Source of the DNA: Eublepharis macularius
Taxonomy: Eukaryota; Chordata; Lepidosauria; Squamata; Eublepharidae
Length of the DNA stretch: 64,000 bases
Assembly: GCF_028583425.1 (NCBI RefSeq)
Contig: NC_072802.1
Location: forward strand, 17,865,926 to 17,929,925
Direction of reading: 5' to 3'
Numbering within the stretch: the first letter of the stretch is position 1; each line of letters begins with the position of its first letter. Under the pieces are notes generated by a model. That model made no database searches, was not told the DNA's origin, and worked only from the letters and a program-made list of their open reading frames with translations. This document shows positions 30,181 to 40,776 of the stretch, piece by piece. The position numbers and the translations under genes were made by a program.

Positions 30181-32126
30181 GGCTGTCATCACATGGCCAT
30201 AAATTTAGCGCCGAACTATCGCCATCTCCTACTGAATGCAGGGCCGTCATCACACGGGCTTTTATTTAGCGCTAAAATGGCGGTATTTCCCGGCAAACAC
30301 CCACCTTATTCCAACACTGTAGCGATTTTCTCTCTTCTGCTTTGTGCTTGATAGCCGCGCTATTTTGTGCCTCACTGTGAATGCCTCACATCGATGTATT
30401 TCGCCTCGCAACGTCCTATGCCCTCCCTTCAATCCCAGAATCCATTTCTTCCTGCGACTCCCCTTTTTTAAAATTTTATTATGTCCTTATAACGCCATAA
30501 CGACATAACACAATGCAAACTTTCTGCTGAAGTAAAAATGACTCAATCGCCATGGCAGAGTCTTCAGCGATGGGGATCACGCCAGACAGAGAGTTTTCTG
30601 AGGGCAAAGGGCTATTTATATAATTTCAAAGTTGGAAAAACAAAAGGGTCGTAATGTTTTGCTCTTAACAGAATGTTTATATGCTGTTATTCTGTTATAG
30701 CGGAATTAAACACCAGAATAATAAAAAAGGGGGGGAGGAGCTGCTTCTGCGCGGTTAGAGAGAACAGAACAGAGTGCTTCGGTGTGGACAGCTGGTGGTG
30801 CGAAGAGCCGTTAGGTGACCCAAAGAAACGTTACTGTGCCGATAATAGGTAGGACGCTATATGCTGTAAATTTAACAGAAGAGATGCCCGTGTGACGACG
30901 GCCCTTATTCCGGTTCTCTTGCAATTTCGCCATTCTCCCCAATCCATGTTTTGTGACTCTTTATGTCGTCTTTATCCACTTCTGTGTGAATGCCCTGGAT
31001 CGACTATGAACGCTTTGCAGCACCAAAACGCTCACTCTCCCCGATCATCTGTCTCACCTAACACTGGCCGTTGTCACACGGGCATCTCTTCCGTTAAATT
31101 TACAGCATATAGCGTCCTACCTGTTATCGGCACAGTAACGTTTCTTTGGGTCACCTAACGGCTCTTTGCGCCACCAGCTGTCCACACCGAAGCACTCTGT
31201 TCTGTTCTCTCTAACCGCGCAGAAGCAGCTCCTCCCCCCTTTTTTTATTTTTCTGGCGTTTAATTCCGCTATAACGGAATAACCGCATATAAACATTACG
31301 ACCCTTTTGTTTTTCCAACTTTGAAATTATATAAATAGCCCTTTGCCCGCAGAAAACTCCCTGTCCGACGTGATCCCCCTCGCTGAAGACTCTGCCATGG
31401 CGATTGAGTCATTTTTACTTCAGCAGAAAGTTTGCATTTTGTTATGTCGTTATGGCGTTATAAGGACATAATAAAATAAAAAAAAAGGGGAGTCGCAGGA
31501 AGAAATGGATTCTGGGATTGAAGGGAGGGCATAGGACGTTGCGAGGTGAAATACATCGATGTGAGGCATTCACACTGAGGCGCAAAATATCGCAACTATC
31601 AAGCAAAAAACAGCAATGAGGAAATCGCATCAGTGTTGGGATAAGGTGGGTGTTTGCCGGGAAATAGAGCCATTTTAGCGCTAAAAAAAAGCCCGTGTGA
31701 CGACGGCCACTGATTCTCCTGCCCTACACTCCCACAAGCCCCAGCGCGACCCGCAATTAAGCCTCAAAGTATTTATTTTTAAAAAAATGTCAGCCTTATA
31801 GCACTATAGCACTATTCTGCCATGGGCAGGAAACCTCTGCTACCTATCACGGTTGGCTTTGGGGTTGGCCCAGCACAACATTGGTATAATAGAAGAGTGA
31901 TATAGCGCAAATATGTGGAATTTTTTTTAAAAGGGGCGGGATTTTTAGGGCCCTGTTTCCAGAGGCACTTTGACTGACCGCCGAATTGCGCTTTTCCCTT
32001 TTAATGTGACTGACTGGAAGCGCAAGCAGTCGTCAAAAGATGGGAGAATCCGTTCTAATAACGATAACAGAAGAAACGATTTCTAGTGCAAAACTGACGA
32101 AATAAGAGCCCGTGTGACGACGGCCC
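30181..32126. mobile_element. Nested TIR elements, about 1.95 kb
   Basis: The outer ends read GGCTGTCATCACATGG (30181) and CCCGTGTGACGACGGCC (ending about 32125). Within them lies a second complete set: 30242-31708, bounded by GGCCGTCATCACACGGGC and GCCCGTGTGACGACGGCC. No transposase was found, although AT-rich non-coding sequence fills both. I read this as one MITE-like element inserted in another of the same family, or a composite formed by rearrangement. Termini starting GGCC and the near 3-bp flanks would suit a Harbinger-type mobiliser, but that is a guess. Confidence 0.65.
30242..31708. repeat. Large inverted repeat: two about 650-bp arms, 162-bp spacer
   Basis: The left arm 30242-30903 and the right arm 31066-31708 are reverse complements at roughly 90% by eye over most of their length, for example GGCAAACACCCACC at 30292 against GGTGGGTGTTTGCC at 31644. 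Both ends of both arms carry the same terminal motif, so each arm is itself a complete TIR-bounded unit. A transcript through this block would form a very long hairpin. Confidence 0.85.
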
Positions 32127-32147
32127 AAGGCAGATGATGGTGACTTA

Positions 32148-32323
32148 GGGCCAAGCTACAAGTGACGAATGACACTTGCCTGGCAAGTGAACAGACTCAC
32201 GTGTATTCCTCCCTGTTCACTTGCCATTCACTTGCACTCCACTTGATCAAGTGAACAGGGAGGAATACACGTGAGTCTGTTCATTTGCCAGGCAAGTGTC
32301 ATTCGTCACTTGTAGCTTGGCCC
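32148..32323. mobile_element. Palindromic MITE (176 bp)
   Basis: GGGCCAAGCTACAAGTGACG is repeated in reverse complement at the right end. The arms are almost perfect over about 80 bp each, with the centre near 32236. Confidence 0.9.
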
Positions 32324-32512
32324 ATAAACTCAGTAAAAGTCCCCAGAAGGTGTGCTGGCAGATGGCTACCTAGATATAAGCACCTCTTAAAGACACCAGG
32401 CAAAGAGCAGGACTCCTGGCCAGCCTGCTCCACATTGCTGGTTGCCCTCCGTCTATTGGCTCAGGCAGTCACTCTCTTCCCAATGGACTGAAAAGCTCCT
32501 CAATTCTTGGAT

Positions 32513-32985
32513 TCAGGTGGGTAGCTATGTTGGTCTGCACTGTAGAAGAGCAAGATTTGGGTCCAGCAGCACCTTAAAGACCAACTAGATTTTCAGGGTA
32601 CGAACTTTTCAGAGCCAGGCTAAGAAAGGGAGTTTGACTCTCAAAACTGAATACCCTGGAAATCTAGTTTCAGGTGGGTAGCTGTGTTGGTCAGCAGTAG
32701 AATAGCAAGATCCGAGTCCAATAGCACCTTAAACACCAATTAGATTTCCAGGATATGACCTTTCGAGAGTCAAAGCTCCCTTGGTCAGATACCAGATACC
32801 TGACAAAGGGAGCTTCGACTCTCCAAAGCTCACACTTTGGAAATCTAGATGATCTTCAAGGTGCTGTTGGCCCTGGATCTTACTTTGGAAATCTAGTTCC
32901 AGGTAGGTAGCCCTGATGGTCTGCAACAGAACAGGATTTGAGTCCGGTAGCTCCTTAGAGACCCGCACAGTTTTCAGGGTCTGAG
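32513..32985. mobile_element. Cluster of Penelope-like repeats in both orientations
   Basis: Three or four copies of the GGTGCTxxTGGACTC family lie nose to tail and head to head. The right-hand copy at about 32799 has CTGACAAAGGGAGCTTCGACTC and CCAAAGC, a decayed hammerhead-like core. This cluster ends just left of the CpG island. Confidence 0.55.
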
Positions 32986-33039
32986 CTTCCCTTCCCAAAT
33001 TTCCCTTTTTAGATCCCTCAAATCCTAGGAATCTGGTGG

Positions 33040-33570
33040 GTCTTTCAGGTGCCCCAAATCTTGCAATTCCAGGCGGGGGAGCCTTCACCCTCCCGGGGCT
33101 GGCCTCTTGCCAGGCAGACTTGCCAGCGGCAGCCATTGGCGACCAAAGGGGGCCCAAAGGAGTGGGCGGGCTCCGGCGCCTCCTGGTCCAATCGCGAGCG
33201 TCCCCTCCGGAGCCCCCTCCCCAGCCCTCCGCCTCCCTGCCTGCCTGCCTGCCAGCCCCAACTCGGCTCGGGCGCTGCGAGCGGGAGGCGAGCGGGCTGA
33301 GCCGGAGGCGCAAGAGAAGAGGCTTCGCCTTGGCCGCTCTGCAAACAAAGGCGCCGAGCCGGGCAGCGCTGCGGAGGGGCGGCCGCCGCTGGACCCTTGC
33401 AAAGTGGGCCGAGGCGAGCGAACCCCGGGGGTGGCCTCACAACGAAATGGGTCGGAGCTCCGGAATGCCGAGCCGGGAGCGTTTAACTCGGCTCGCTTAG
33501 CTGGCTGCCTGCGGGGCTGATCCCGCCCGGAAAGACTCGCCTCTGTTTGGGTAAGTCGAGCGCTCGGCTC
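33040..33570 (+). promoter_or_regulatory. LPAR4: CpG island, candidate LPAR4 promoter
   Basis: The block is strongly GC-rich and dense in CpG, unlike everything around it. It has an inverted CCAAT box (ATTGG at 33135), a GC box (GGGCGG at 33164), a CCAAT box (33188-33192) and a GCGGCCGC site near 33379. No TATA box is obvious. It is the only CpG island in the window and ends in a splice donor pointing toward the LPAR4 coding exon. Promoter activity and the link to LPAR4 are inferred from this layout. Confidence 0.7.
33250..33550 (+). other. LPAR4: Candidate non-coding exon 1 of LPAR4
   Basis: The 3' boundary is a consensus donor, TTTGG|GTAAGT, at 33550/33551. The transcription start is not visible, and 33250 is only a nominal left limit below the CCAAT and GC boxes. 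Open frames here have no similarity to known proteins and contain a high CpG content, so I treat the exon as 5' UTR. Single-coding-exon GPCRs commonly have an upstream non-coding exon. Confidence 0.5.
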
Positions 33571-33576
33571 AGCCTA

Positions 33577-33776
33577 AGAGTTGCCAGCTCCAGGCTGGGA
33601 AATTCCTGGAGATTTGGGAGGGCAGGTCTGGGGAGTGGAGGACCTCAGCAGGGCAGAATGCCGTCGAGTCCAGCCTCCCAAGCAGCCATTTTCTCCAGGG
33701 GGACTGACCCCTATCGTCTAGAGAGCAGTTGGAAGGCTGGAAGGTCTCCAGGTCCCACCTGGAGATTGGCAACCCT
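33577..33776 (-). mobile_element. TIR element (GGTTGCCAAC family) just inside intron 1
   Basis: It begins AGAGTTGCCAGCTCCAGGC and ends GGAGATTGGCAACCCT. The interior has the family pattern (GTGGAGGACC, CTCCAGGGGGACTGACC). It lies 26 bp downstream of the putative exon 1 donor. Confidence 0.7.
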
Positions 33777-35439
33777 ATCCGTTGCCAGCGCCCCAAACTC
33801 GCTCCCATTCGCTTTCAGTTTTCGTTGGAGTGTGTGTAGATCTCTCGAAAACAGAAGTTTGAGCAGGATTGCAAGTATGATCTATTGCAAGGATCACCCA
33901 TTGCAAGGAGTAGGGCAACTGCAGGCGCCTGGGAGTGCGTGTGCGTTTCGCCCTGCAATCTTTTCTGTCTCCAAGAGGAAAGCCCGGTTGGCTCTGAGTC
34001 TCCAAGTAATAAAGGGTCTGTCTGTGGCCTCCACGCCGATCTCCCTAGAGGCAGCAAAACGAAACTCTCTTTGGAAAAGTCGCTTTCAACACCCAGGTTC
34101 CTACAGGGCTGCTTCGTTAGAATAAAATCTTTCCTGGGGCGTTTGGTCGTTATGAGACGCCCCATCGTTTCCTTGCAGTTAATGGGCAATTCAAATCGTT
34201 TCCCATATCGTGAATTTTATGGAAATCTGACACACAGCCCCTCTCGTTTTCTACTTTTCACAGAGCCAAACGAGTCGTGGAAACTGGCCACAGACGCATA
34301 CGGTTGCCTGGTGCCCCGACCCCTCCCCTCCCCGGCTGAAGCGCTAGATAATTTATTGGTTAATTAAAATATTTCTCCCCCTTTCCCACCTTCAAACCCT
34401 GGCTCAAGGCAGTTTCCAAATGCATGAGTGAATGCAACCCACACAATTAGTTTAGCTCCATGGTCCTGGAAGAAAAGGCCATTCTGAGCTGTGAAATTTT
34501 GCATCTCAGATAATTTCTATTATTGCAGACTCTTTGTGTTTTAAAGAATGCAAACCCAACTTTATGATGAAATTATGCTTGTTCTTGAAGAAACAAGGGA
34601 ATTATTCATTTAGGGAATTTGTACACCACCCCTCCAGGGACCTGCTTAAGCTGTGTTTCACTGACGGGTTTACACAAAAGCAGATATCCTGTGGGAAATG
34701 AATGCTAAATACAGCATTGGTGTAATCTGAATGCTAAATACAGCTTTTGTGTAATCTTTATGATCAGATAAAATGTAAACTGGAGAAGGAGTAATGATAT
34801 ACATAGCTTTAATCTTTTGTTCATTTCCAAGGAAGCAGTTTAAACACATGCTTTATTTTTCTATTGCTATAATTCTGATAATTAACTTGTGAAGCAGTAG
34901 TATCCTTGTATTTTAAAAAGGGAGGCTGTTGGTGAGAACAATTAATCTAAGGTCAGTTCACATCAAGAGGTGAGATTCGAACTGGGGGTTGTTTAGTAGC
35001 TCATTTTCTAGCCAATATGTTAAACTTGATGTAAAATAATTTTGCTGATGTAATAAACAAGCCTGAAAAAATGCTTAACTTTGGCAGGACCAGGCTCACA
35101 AGTTGTGGTCCCTGTTGTTGCTTGTGTATGTATTTGGAAAGTGTCATCAGATCACATCAGTGGCTTGTTACAAAGAGACCGGAGCTAGAGAAGACAAGTC
35201 TCAGTTCCCAAGGCGCTTACAATCTAATAGAAGTCAACGGGGCCTACAACACAGTGAGGAAGAGAGAGAGTATGGGAGTGTGGGCTACATGTAGTTAGCA
35301 CAGTTACAGTAGGGAATGAAGTTTTGGGGGACAAACCAAACAGCGTGCAGAAAATATGACTTTAAAGGTCATATTAAAGGGATCTCAGATGATCCGCTAA
35401 TGAGTTAGGCACCAGAGACTTCACCACTATGTTGTATTG
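33777..35439 (+). other. Intron 1 of the LPAR4 model, left part; no repeat named
   Basis: Mostly unique-looking sequence with short frames only. It could contain intronic enhancers because it lies next to the CpG island, but no specific site stands out. Confidence 0.4.
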
Positions 35440-35605
35440 GATTGCTGCTAACTTTGTGAACTTGTATCTATTTACCCTATGACATTGTTTATGGGAATGT
35501 TTGTGATATTGGCTGTACTAATTTCACACTGTGTAATCCCGCCTTGAGTCTCTATGAGAAAGGCGAACTCTAAATGACACAAATAAATATATAGTTAATA
35601 AATAA
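35440..35605 (+). repeat. LINE-type 3' tail
   Basis: CCCGCCTTGAGTCTCTATGA then GAAAGGCGAACTCTAAATGA and an AAATAAATA-rich end. Nearly the same tail is found at 43300-43460. Confidence 0.6.
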
Positions 35606-35871
35606 CAGTGATAAAACGGCGGAGGTGGTGCGGGATCAGGTGAACGGTCCAACTAGTCCAGCATCCTTCTTTCTAACTGTGACCAGAAAGATATGACAGG
35701 GATGCCCCCAAGCAGGCAGTGCTAGCCAGAGCCCTTTTCCTGTTGACCCTAATTCCTGACAATCAGAGCTGTTCTCATTCTCAACCATTCAACTATCACT
35801 CGTAACAGCCCCATGACAGAGCTCTTCTGTATCGATCTGTCCAACCCTCCTTTCAAATCTTTCCAAGCCAG

Positions 35872-36121
35872 TGGTGGTGGAAAGTGCTGCCAAGTCACAG
35901 CGGACTTATGGCCACCCTGTTGGGGTGTTCATGGCAAGACACTAACAGAGTTGGTTTGCCATTGCTTGCCTCTGTCTTTGGAAGTCTCCCATCCAATTAC
36001 TATCCAACAGTTACCCTGCTTAGTTTCCGAGATTTAACAATATATAGAGGGCAACCTCCGGGAAGCAAGTGGTTTCCGAGATCTGACAAGATCAGACTTC
36101 CATGGGCTAGCTAAGTCAGTG
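35872..36121 (-). repeat. 5S rRNA-headed SINE (5S-Sauria-like), rearranged
   Basis: Minus strand: TCTTGTCAGATCTCGGAAAC appears near 36080 and a second related block GTTAAATCTCGGAAACTAAG near 36025, so the 5S head is partly duplicated. The body TGGCAAACCAACTCTG and a TGACTTGGCAGC tail follow. Confidence 0.65.
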
Positions 36122-36129
36122 CAAGTATT

Positions 36130-36574
36130 ATCTAAGCTAGGGGTGGGCAAATTGCGGCCCGTGGGCCACATGCGGCCCGCTACAGAGTTTTTTGTGGCCC
36201 GCCAAGACTGTCAGAAAAATCCACCTTGAACCGAGATTTCCTTCCCATGCGCGACCGTGCGCAATCTCACTCCTGATTTCAAAAAAATTGTAGAAAAGTG
36301 TGATAGGGTACATTTGTCTCATTAAACTGATTCTAAAATTAAATGTGCTTGCAGCTATAGATGATATGAAATTAGCACAATAAATAAATTGAATAAAACT
36401 ACCACTATTTTATTTAATTTATATTTATTGATTTTTATGATACAATTTATACCTTTTCTGAAATGCAAAGTTAACTAATGAATGCAATCATTTTAAAAGG
36501 TGTGGCCCTCTGCTAACCTCCGCTCCCACAAAGTGGCCCCCGAGCCAAAACAATTGCCCACCCCTGATCTAAGC
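36130..36574. mobile_element. hAT MITE with 8-bp target duplication
   Basis: The element is 36138-36566, with ends TAGGGGTGGGCAA and TTGCCCACCCCTG. It is flanked by the direct repeat ATCTAAGC at 36130-36137 and 36567-36574. The interior has TTGCGGCCCGTGGGCCAC. It has no transposase. Confidence 0.85.
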
Positions 36575-36756
36575 CAGTAGCCATCATCATGTGTCTTGTG
36601 GCTATGAGTTCCACGAGTCAATTACCTGCTTGCATGAGGAAGCATACACCTTTTTGTCGGTCTTGAGTCAATTGAATTGTCCATCAGTTTCATAGAGTTC
36701 CAGTGTTACTATGGAAAAGAAAGCAAAGATTCTCTCTATCTGTTTTATCAATACGA

Positions 36757-36950
36757 TGGCCATTTTCACACTGCTTACCTTCTCTCGGAACGACCCGGAA
36801 CATCGCGCAAAAAACGCGGAAGATAGCATTTTCTCGCGCGAGATTTGTGTGACGTCACGCAAATCTTGCGTGAGAAAACGCAATCTTCCGTGTTTTTTCC
36901 ACGATGTTCCGGGTCGTTCCAAGAGAAGGTAAGCAGTGTGAAAACGGCCC
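36757..36950. mobile_element. Palindromic MITE, GGCCGTTTTCACAC-type ends
   Basis: Arms of about 95 bp are near-perfect reverse complements centred on a GTGTGACGTCACGC motif around 36858. The ends read GGCCATTTTCACACTGCTTA and GTGTGAAAACGGCC. Confidence 0.85.
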
Positions 36951-37927
36951 ATGTGTAATTTTGTTGGCTTCTCCTGTATCACCCCTTTTTATCATCTTTT
37001 TTTCTAAATGATCCCTTTCCTCTTCGGGTCTGTGCTCCTACACCAACATAATTTTCGTTTACCTTTTGTGCCTTTTAAAAGTATTAACAGCATCCTGAAG
37101 AACAACATTTAATACCCAATTATAATGGTAAATATTTTTTTAAAATGTAGCTGCAATTAAGACTCTGTTTCAGGATGGTTTCAGCATTGTTATGTTGTGT
37201 TTTTTTGTTTTTGAAAAGTTTTTATTTGCATTGTGTATAAATACAATGCATGGTAAAAACTACAGGATGGGGAAGTTCAGAGTTCAAAATCTGCTAAGGA
37301 TATCCTCTTGCCCGGGCTTTCTTTATCACCCTTCTCCTCTTACTATCAGTCAGAGAGTTGCAGTAAACCACAGAGAAGCTCACAGGTCTGCTCTGAAAGT
37401 CTTCAAAGTTGACAAAAAGCTCTCCCCCCCAGTAAGAAAGTTCAGAAGCCAGAGTGATTTCTGGATCTAGTTTTGCTGTTGTTAGCACCTAAAATGAAGG
37501 TGAGGTTAGGTCAACACGTTCGCCTTTCAGGAGGAGGAGGAGAAGGAGGCACTCACGTTGGGATGGGGGCAATTCCAATACAAAGGAAAAAGAATTTTTA
37601 TGGATACCCACGGTTATCAGCAGTGACCGTGGGTTTTCCTAGAAAACTAGGAATTAGAAATTTTCCAGACTATTTCCCAGTGCCCTAAATTGAGCATGTG
37701 AAATTTCAGAAGTACTATACTAATATCATCTACCAGTAGTAACAAATACTTGAACTGAAATGCTTGATTGAGGGAAAACATCAAGTACAGTTTGTTATTA
37801 GATGCAATCCTAAACAGGAATATTCGGAAGGAAGTCCCATTTTATTCAGTGGGGCTGAATACCCCTGCATTCAGACCAATGCAAAGATTAATCTGGGAAT
37901 TATTTTTATTGCAATGATACTTCTAAA
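36951..37927. other. Intronic sequence, no gene recognised
   Basis: AT-rich. A scrap at about 37805-37870 (AGGAAGTCCCATTTTATTCA, then GTGGGGCTGAA) resembles a short dispersed repeat also seen at 43905-43990 and 50870-50935. Confidence 0.4.
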
Positions 37928-38175
37928 TTGTAGTTCCTGACGTTTCACCAGCAGCTGTGGCTGGCATCTTCAGAGGTGTAGCACCAAAAGACAGAGATCT
38001 CTCAGTGTCACAGTCATCCTCTTACAGGATGACTCAGCCCAAACCCACCTTCCTGAGTAGATATAAATTACCTGCCAACATCTTTTCCACACTGTGACAC
38101 TGAGAGATCTCTGTCTTTTGGTGCTACACCTCTGAAGATGCCAGCCACAGCTGCTGGCGAAACATCAGGAACTAC
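37928..38175. mobile_element. Head-to-head pair of a second Penelope-like repeat with hammerhead-like cores
   Basis: Two arms of about 84 bp are almost exact reverse complements, with a 75-bp spacer. The right copy (+) has CTGAAGA at 38132-38138, a GCCAGC...GCTGGC stem and GAAA at 38159-38162. The left copy has the same on the minus strand (37943-37973). The tail CAGCCCGGAAAACCCACAAC to the right is the family's known continuation in squamates. Confidence 0.65.
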
Positions 38176-39859
38176 AATGCCAAGACCACGGCAATGCAGC
38201 CCGGAAAACCCACAACAACCATCGTTTTCCGGCTGTGAAAGCCTTCAACAATACATCGATACTTCTAAACATTTAAAGTTACCCTGCCCTTCCCTTCCAC
38301 TAATCAATAATATAGACATGAACTCTCACATAATTCTTAGTCATAGTCACTTGAAAAACATTAAGTACAACTTTGCCAAGCTTATGTAATACTGAATTGG
38401 CAATGGCATCCGTTCATTGTTATTAATTTTATGGAACAATGAATCTTCAGAAAGGGAACATTTTTCATAGAAAAATAAAGCGCTGGAAAGTTTTCTGCCC
38501 CAGACCTCTGGTTACCTGTGAACGGTGAAAAGAAATGCATGTTAGAATGGTGTGTCTTGCAGTCCTTTCTGGCGGAAGGCAGAGTTCCCTGATGATACCT
38601 AATGTTATTACTGTAAATTTAAAGGGATTAACAGTGAAATCTTATGCAGTTACACCATTCTAAGCCCGTTGACTTCACCAGATTTAGAAAGATCCAACTC
38701 TGTTTGCGTACTACAATTAGCGCCGTGGCACTAGGTATCTACACTGTAGCCCTGAATTCTCCTTTCAAGGAATGTAGCTTGTCTCAGGCTATTGTTAGCA
38801 ACATTAATTTGCATGGTTTCCTTTGTAAGTTCTGGCATCAGATGGTTTGTGAAGCTATTTAAATGGCTGCTTGGTTACAGGACATCAATACCAGCCGTAT
38901 TTCAAATGGATATTTGCAGGCCAATCTTGTATGCTCTTAAGACTGCCGTCTTAGAGCACTCCCGGTGGCTGTGTAGAATAGACCAGTCAGAAGGCCAACC
39001 CCCTGTGTGGCTGTGGGGAGCTGGGGATGAAAGATGTTTGCCTGCATGCAGCTGAAAACAGTTGAGATTTGGGAAGATCTGTGCTTGGATTTTCCAAGAG
39101 TCTTGTAAAACTCAGTGTCTGTTTTCCAGCCTCTCCGCTTGAATAGAGGCCACGTAGGAAGGGCAGACATCACATTTTTGCAATATGGGGGTACCCGTTC
39201 CCTGCCCCACCCCGTAAATCACAGTGAGTAGGTGACAGTTTTCAGTAATGAAACCCCAAAGGCGCAAACCTTCTCCCCATATGGCCACGATCTAAATCGA
39301 AGTGTTAATTTGACTAGCAGAGATGTGTAATCTCTTCTCGTTTCACCCGTGGTAAGTTCACGGCAGAGGGGAGAGTTGGCCCAGCAGTGTTCTGGCGCAC
39401 TGCACCTCATAGCCCCCTCTGCTGTGCCACAACTGCAAACAATCTTGCTTATGCAATCTCTCATAGGCCTCTAAACAATCAAAGTTCAGGGGTTTCCCAA
39501 AACCAAGGGATGACTCTCAACTGGAATTGCACAGAGGAAGGAGCGGGGCTGGGAATTTTCCAAGTCAAAGTGAGGAATCAGAAGTTCTAAGATTAGAAAG
39601 GGGAAAGGGGGGGCCTAAAAGGTGAGATATATTGATGATCAGAATTGAGGTACTGTTTCATATTCACATGAAGAACTCTCCTGTTACGCAGTACATGATA
39701 TTTTTTAACCATGCTGCTTCTTGAAGTTCTGCCAGATTTGAAGGCTAATTATGGCAAAGTGGGGTCGTTATTCATCCATTTAATTTTAGAGTCGGCCTCT
39801 GTCCTTCAAGGTATTAAAGGTAGTTGTGAGGTTTCTGCCATTTGCAGATCTGTGCTATC
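38176..39859. other. Intronic sequence, no gene recognised
   Basis: A scrap near 38645-38680 resembles the palindromic repeat at 19822. No coding similarity was seen. Confidence 0.4.
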
Positions 39860-40220
39860 AATCAGTATTGGGACCAGGTCCTATTTAATTTGTTCATAAA
39901 CGATTTGGAATTGGGGGTGAGCGGCGGAGTGGCCAAGTTTGCAGACAATGCCAAATTATCCTATATGGTGAAACCAAGGAAGGTTTTGAAGATCTCCAGG
40001 AGGATCTCTAAACTGGATGAGAGGCCAACAACGTGGCAAATGAAGTTCAGTGTAGGTAGTGGATTTTATATTGGCCACTCTCCAGTCCTCCAGTACAGAG
40101 GCGGATGTTAGAGACATGTTCAATATCTTAGTTTGAAGATCAGCAGTTTCACTTTTGAGTTCTTTAAGAAGTCTAGGATAGGTACCATCTGGTCCTAGTG
40201 ATTTGTTCTTGACCCCCATC
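39860..40220. mobile_element. Rearranged CR1 LINE fragment (inverted junction)
   Basis: 39880-40060 on the plus strand encodes FNLFINDLELGVSGGVAKFADNAKL, matching the CR1 RT region around its FADD motif, although here the second D is N. 40062-40219 on the minus strand encodes NKSLGPDGTYPRLLKELKSE, the upstream part of the same RT. The two pieces are therefore in opposite orientation and meet near 40061. Confidence 0.75.
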
Positions 40221-40562
40221 AGTGGTATACTGAGGTCCTTTAAATCATGGAAACGCCCTCACAGACCATGTAATATGCAACTGGAGTTAACAGTTTCATG
40301 TATGCTGTAGAACATGGAGTCATGCATTGGTTCTCAATTCCCTGCACAATTAGAGAGGAATCCGGGTGGCTCACACTTGGCCACACAGAGACCAGAATTC
40401 TCTCGAGAGCTAAGCGATCCAGGAGAGCCGGTGCTGTCCATCTGTTCCCACAGCCCCACCTCCTTAAAAATTCCCTGTCATGGACCGCTCTGCTGTGGCC
40501 TACCTGAATATCTGGGTGTCTTGCAGTGAAATCCTAAACAGATTTTCACTGTTGGACTTCGA
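40221..40562. other. Intronic sequence, nothing recognised
   Basis: No coding or repeat similarity was recognised. Confidence 0.35.
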
Positions 40563-40776
40563 TCCAGAGGAGTTAGCCGTGTTAGTCTGTAGTAGCAAAA
40601 TAGTAAAGAATCCAGTAGCATCTTTAAGACAAACCAACTTTATAGTAGCATAAGCTTTTGAGAACCATAGTTCTCTTCATCAGATGCATCTGATGAAGAG
40701 AGCTGTGGTTCTCGAAAGCTTATGCTACTATAAAGTTGGTTAGCCTTAAAGGTGCTGCTGGACTCTTTACTATTTT
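40563..40776. mobile_element. Head-to-head pair of Penelope-like repeats with hammerhead-like core
   Basis: The plus copy has CTGATGA at 40690-40696, a GAGAGC-TGTG-GTTCTC hairpin and GAAA at 40714-40717. The minus copy mirrors it, with CTGATGA at 40683-40677. The two copies meet at a perfect 20-bp palindrome at 40677-40696 centred on ATGCAT. Both arms carry GGTGCTGCTGGACTC-type tails. Confidence 0.65.

Noticed and set aside
30892-31158. 88-codon plus-strand frame in the spacer of the large inverted repeat
   Set aside because: It crosses the boundary of the right arm and shows no protein similarity.
33036-33520. Open frames of up to 154 codons in the CpG island
   Set aside because: Several frames are open on both strands because of high GC and scarce TA-rich stops; the block is better explained as promoter and non-coding exon.
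37928-38175. The inverted 84-bp arms as a CRISPR or palindromic regulatory site
   Set aside because: This is an animal genome, the arms are a single inverted pair, and the same layout recurs with other repeat copies, so a mobile-element origin fits better.
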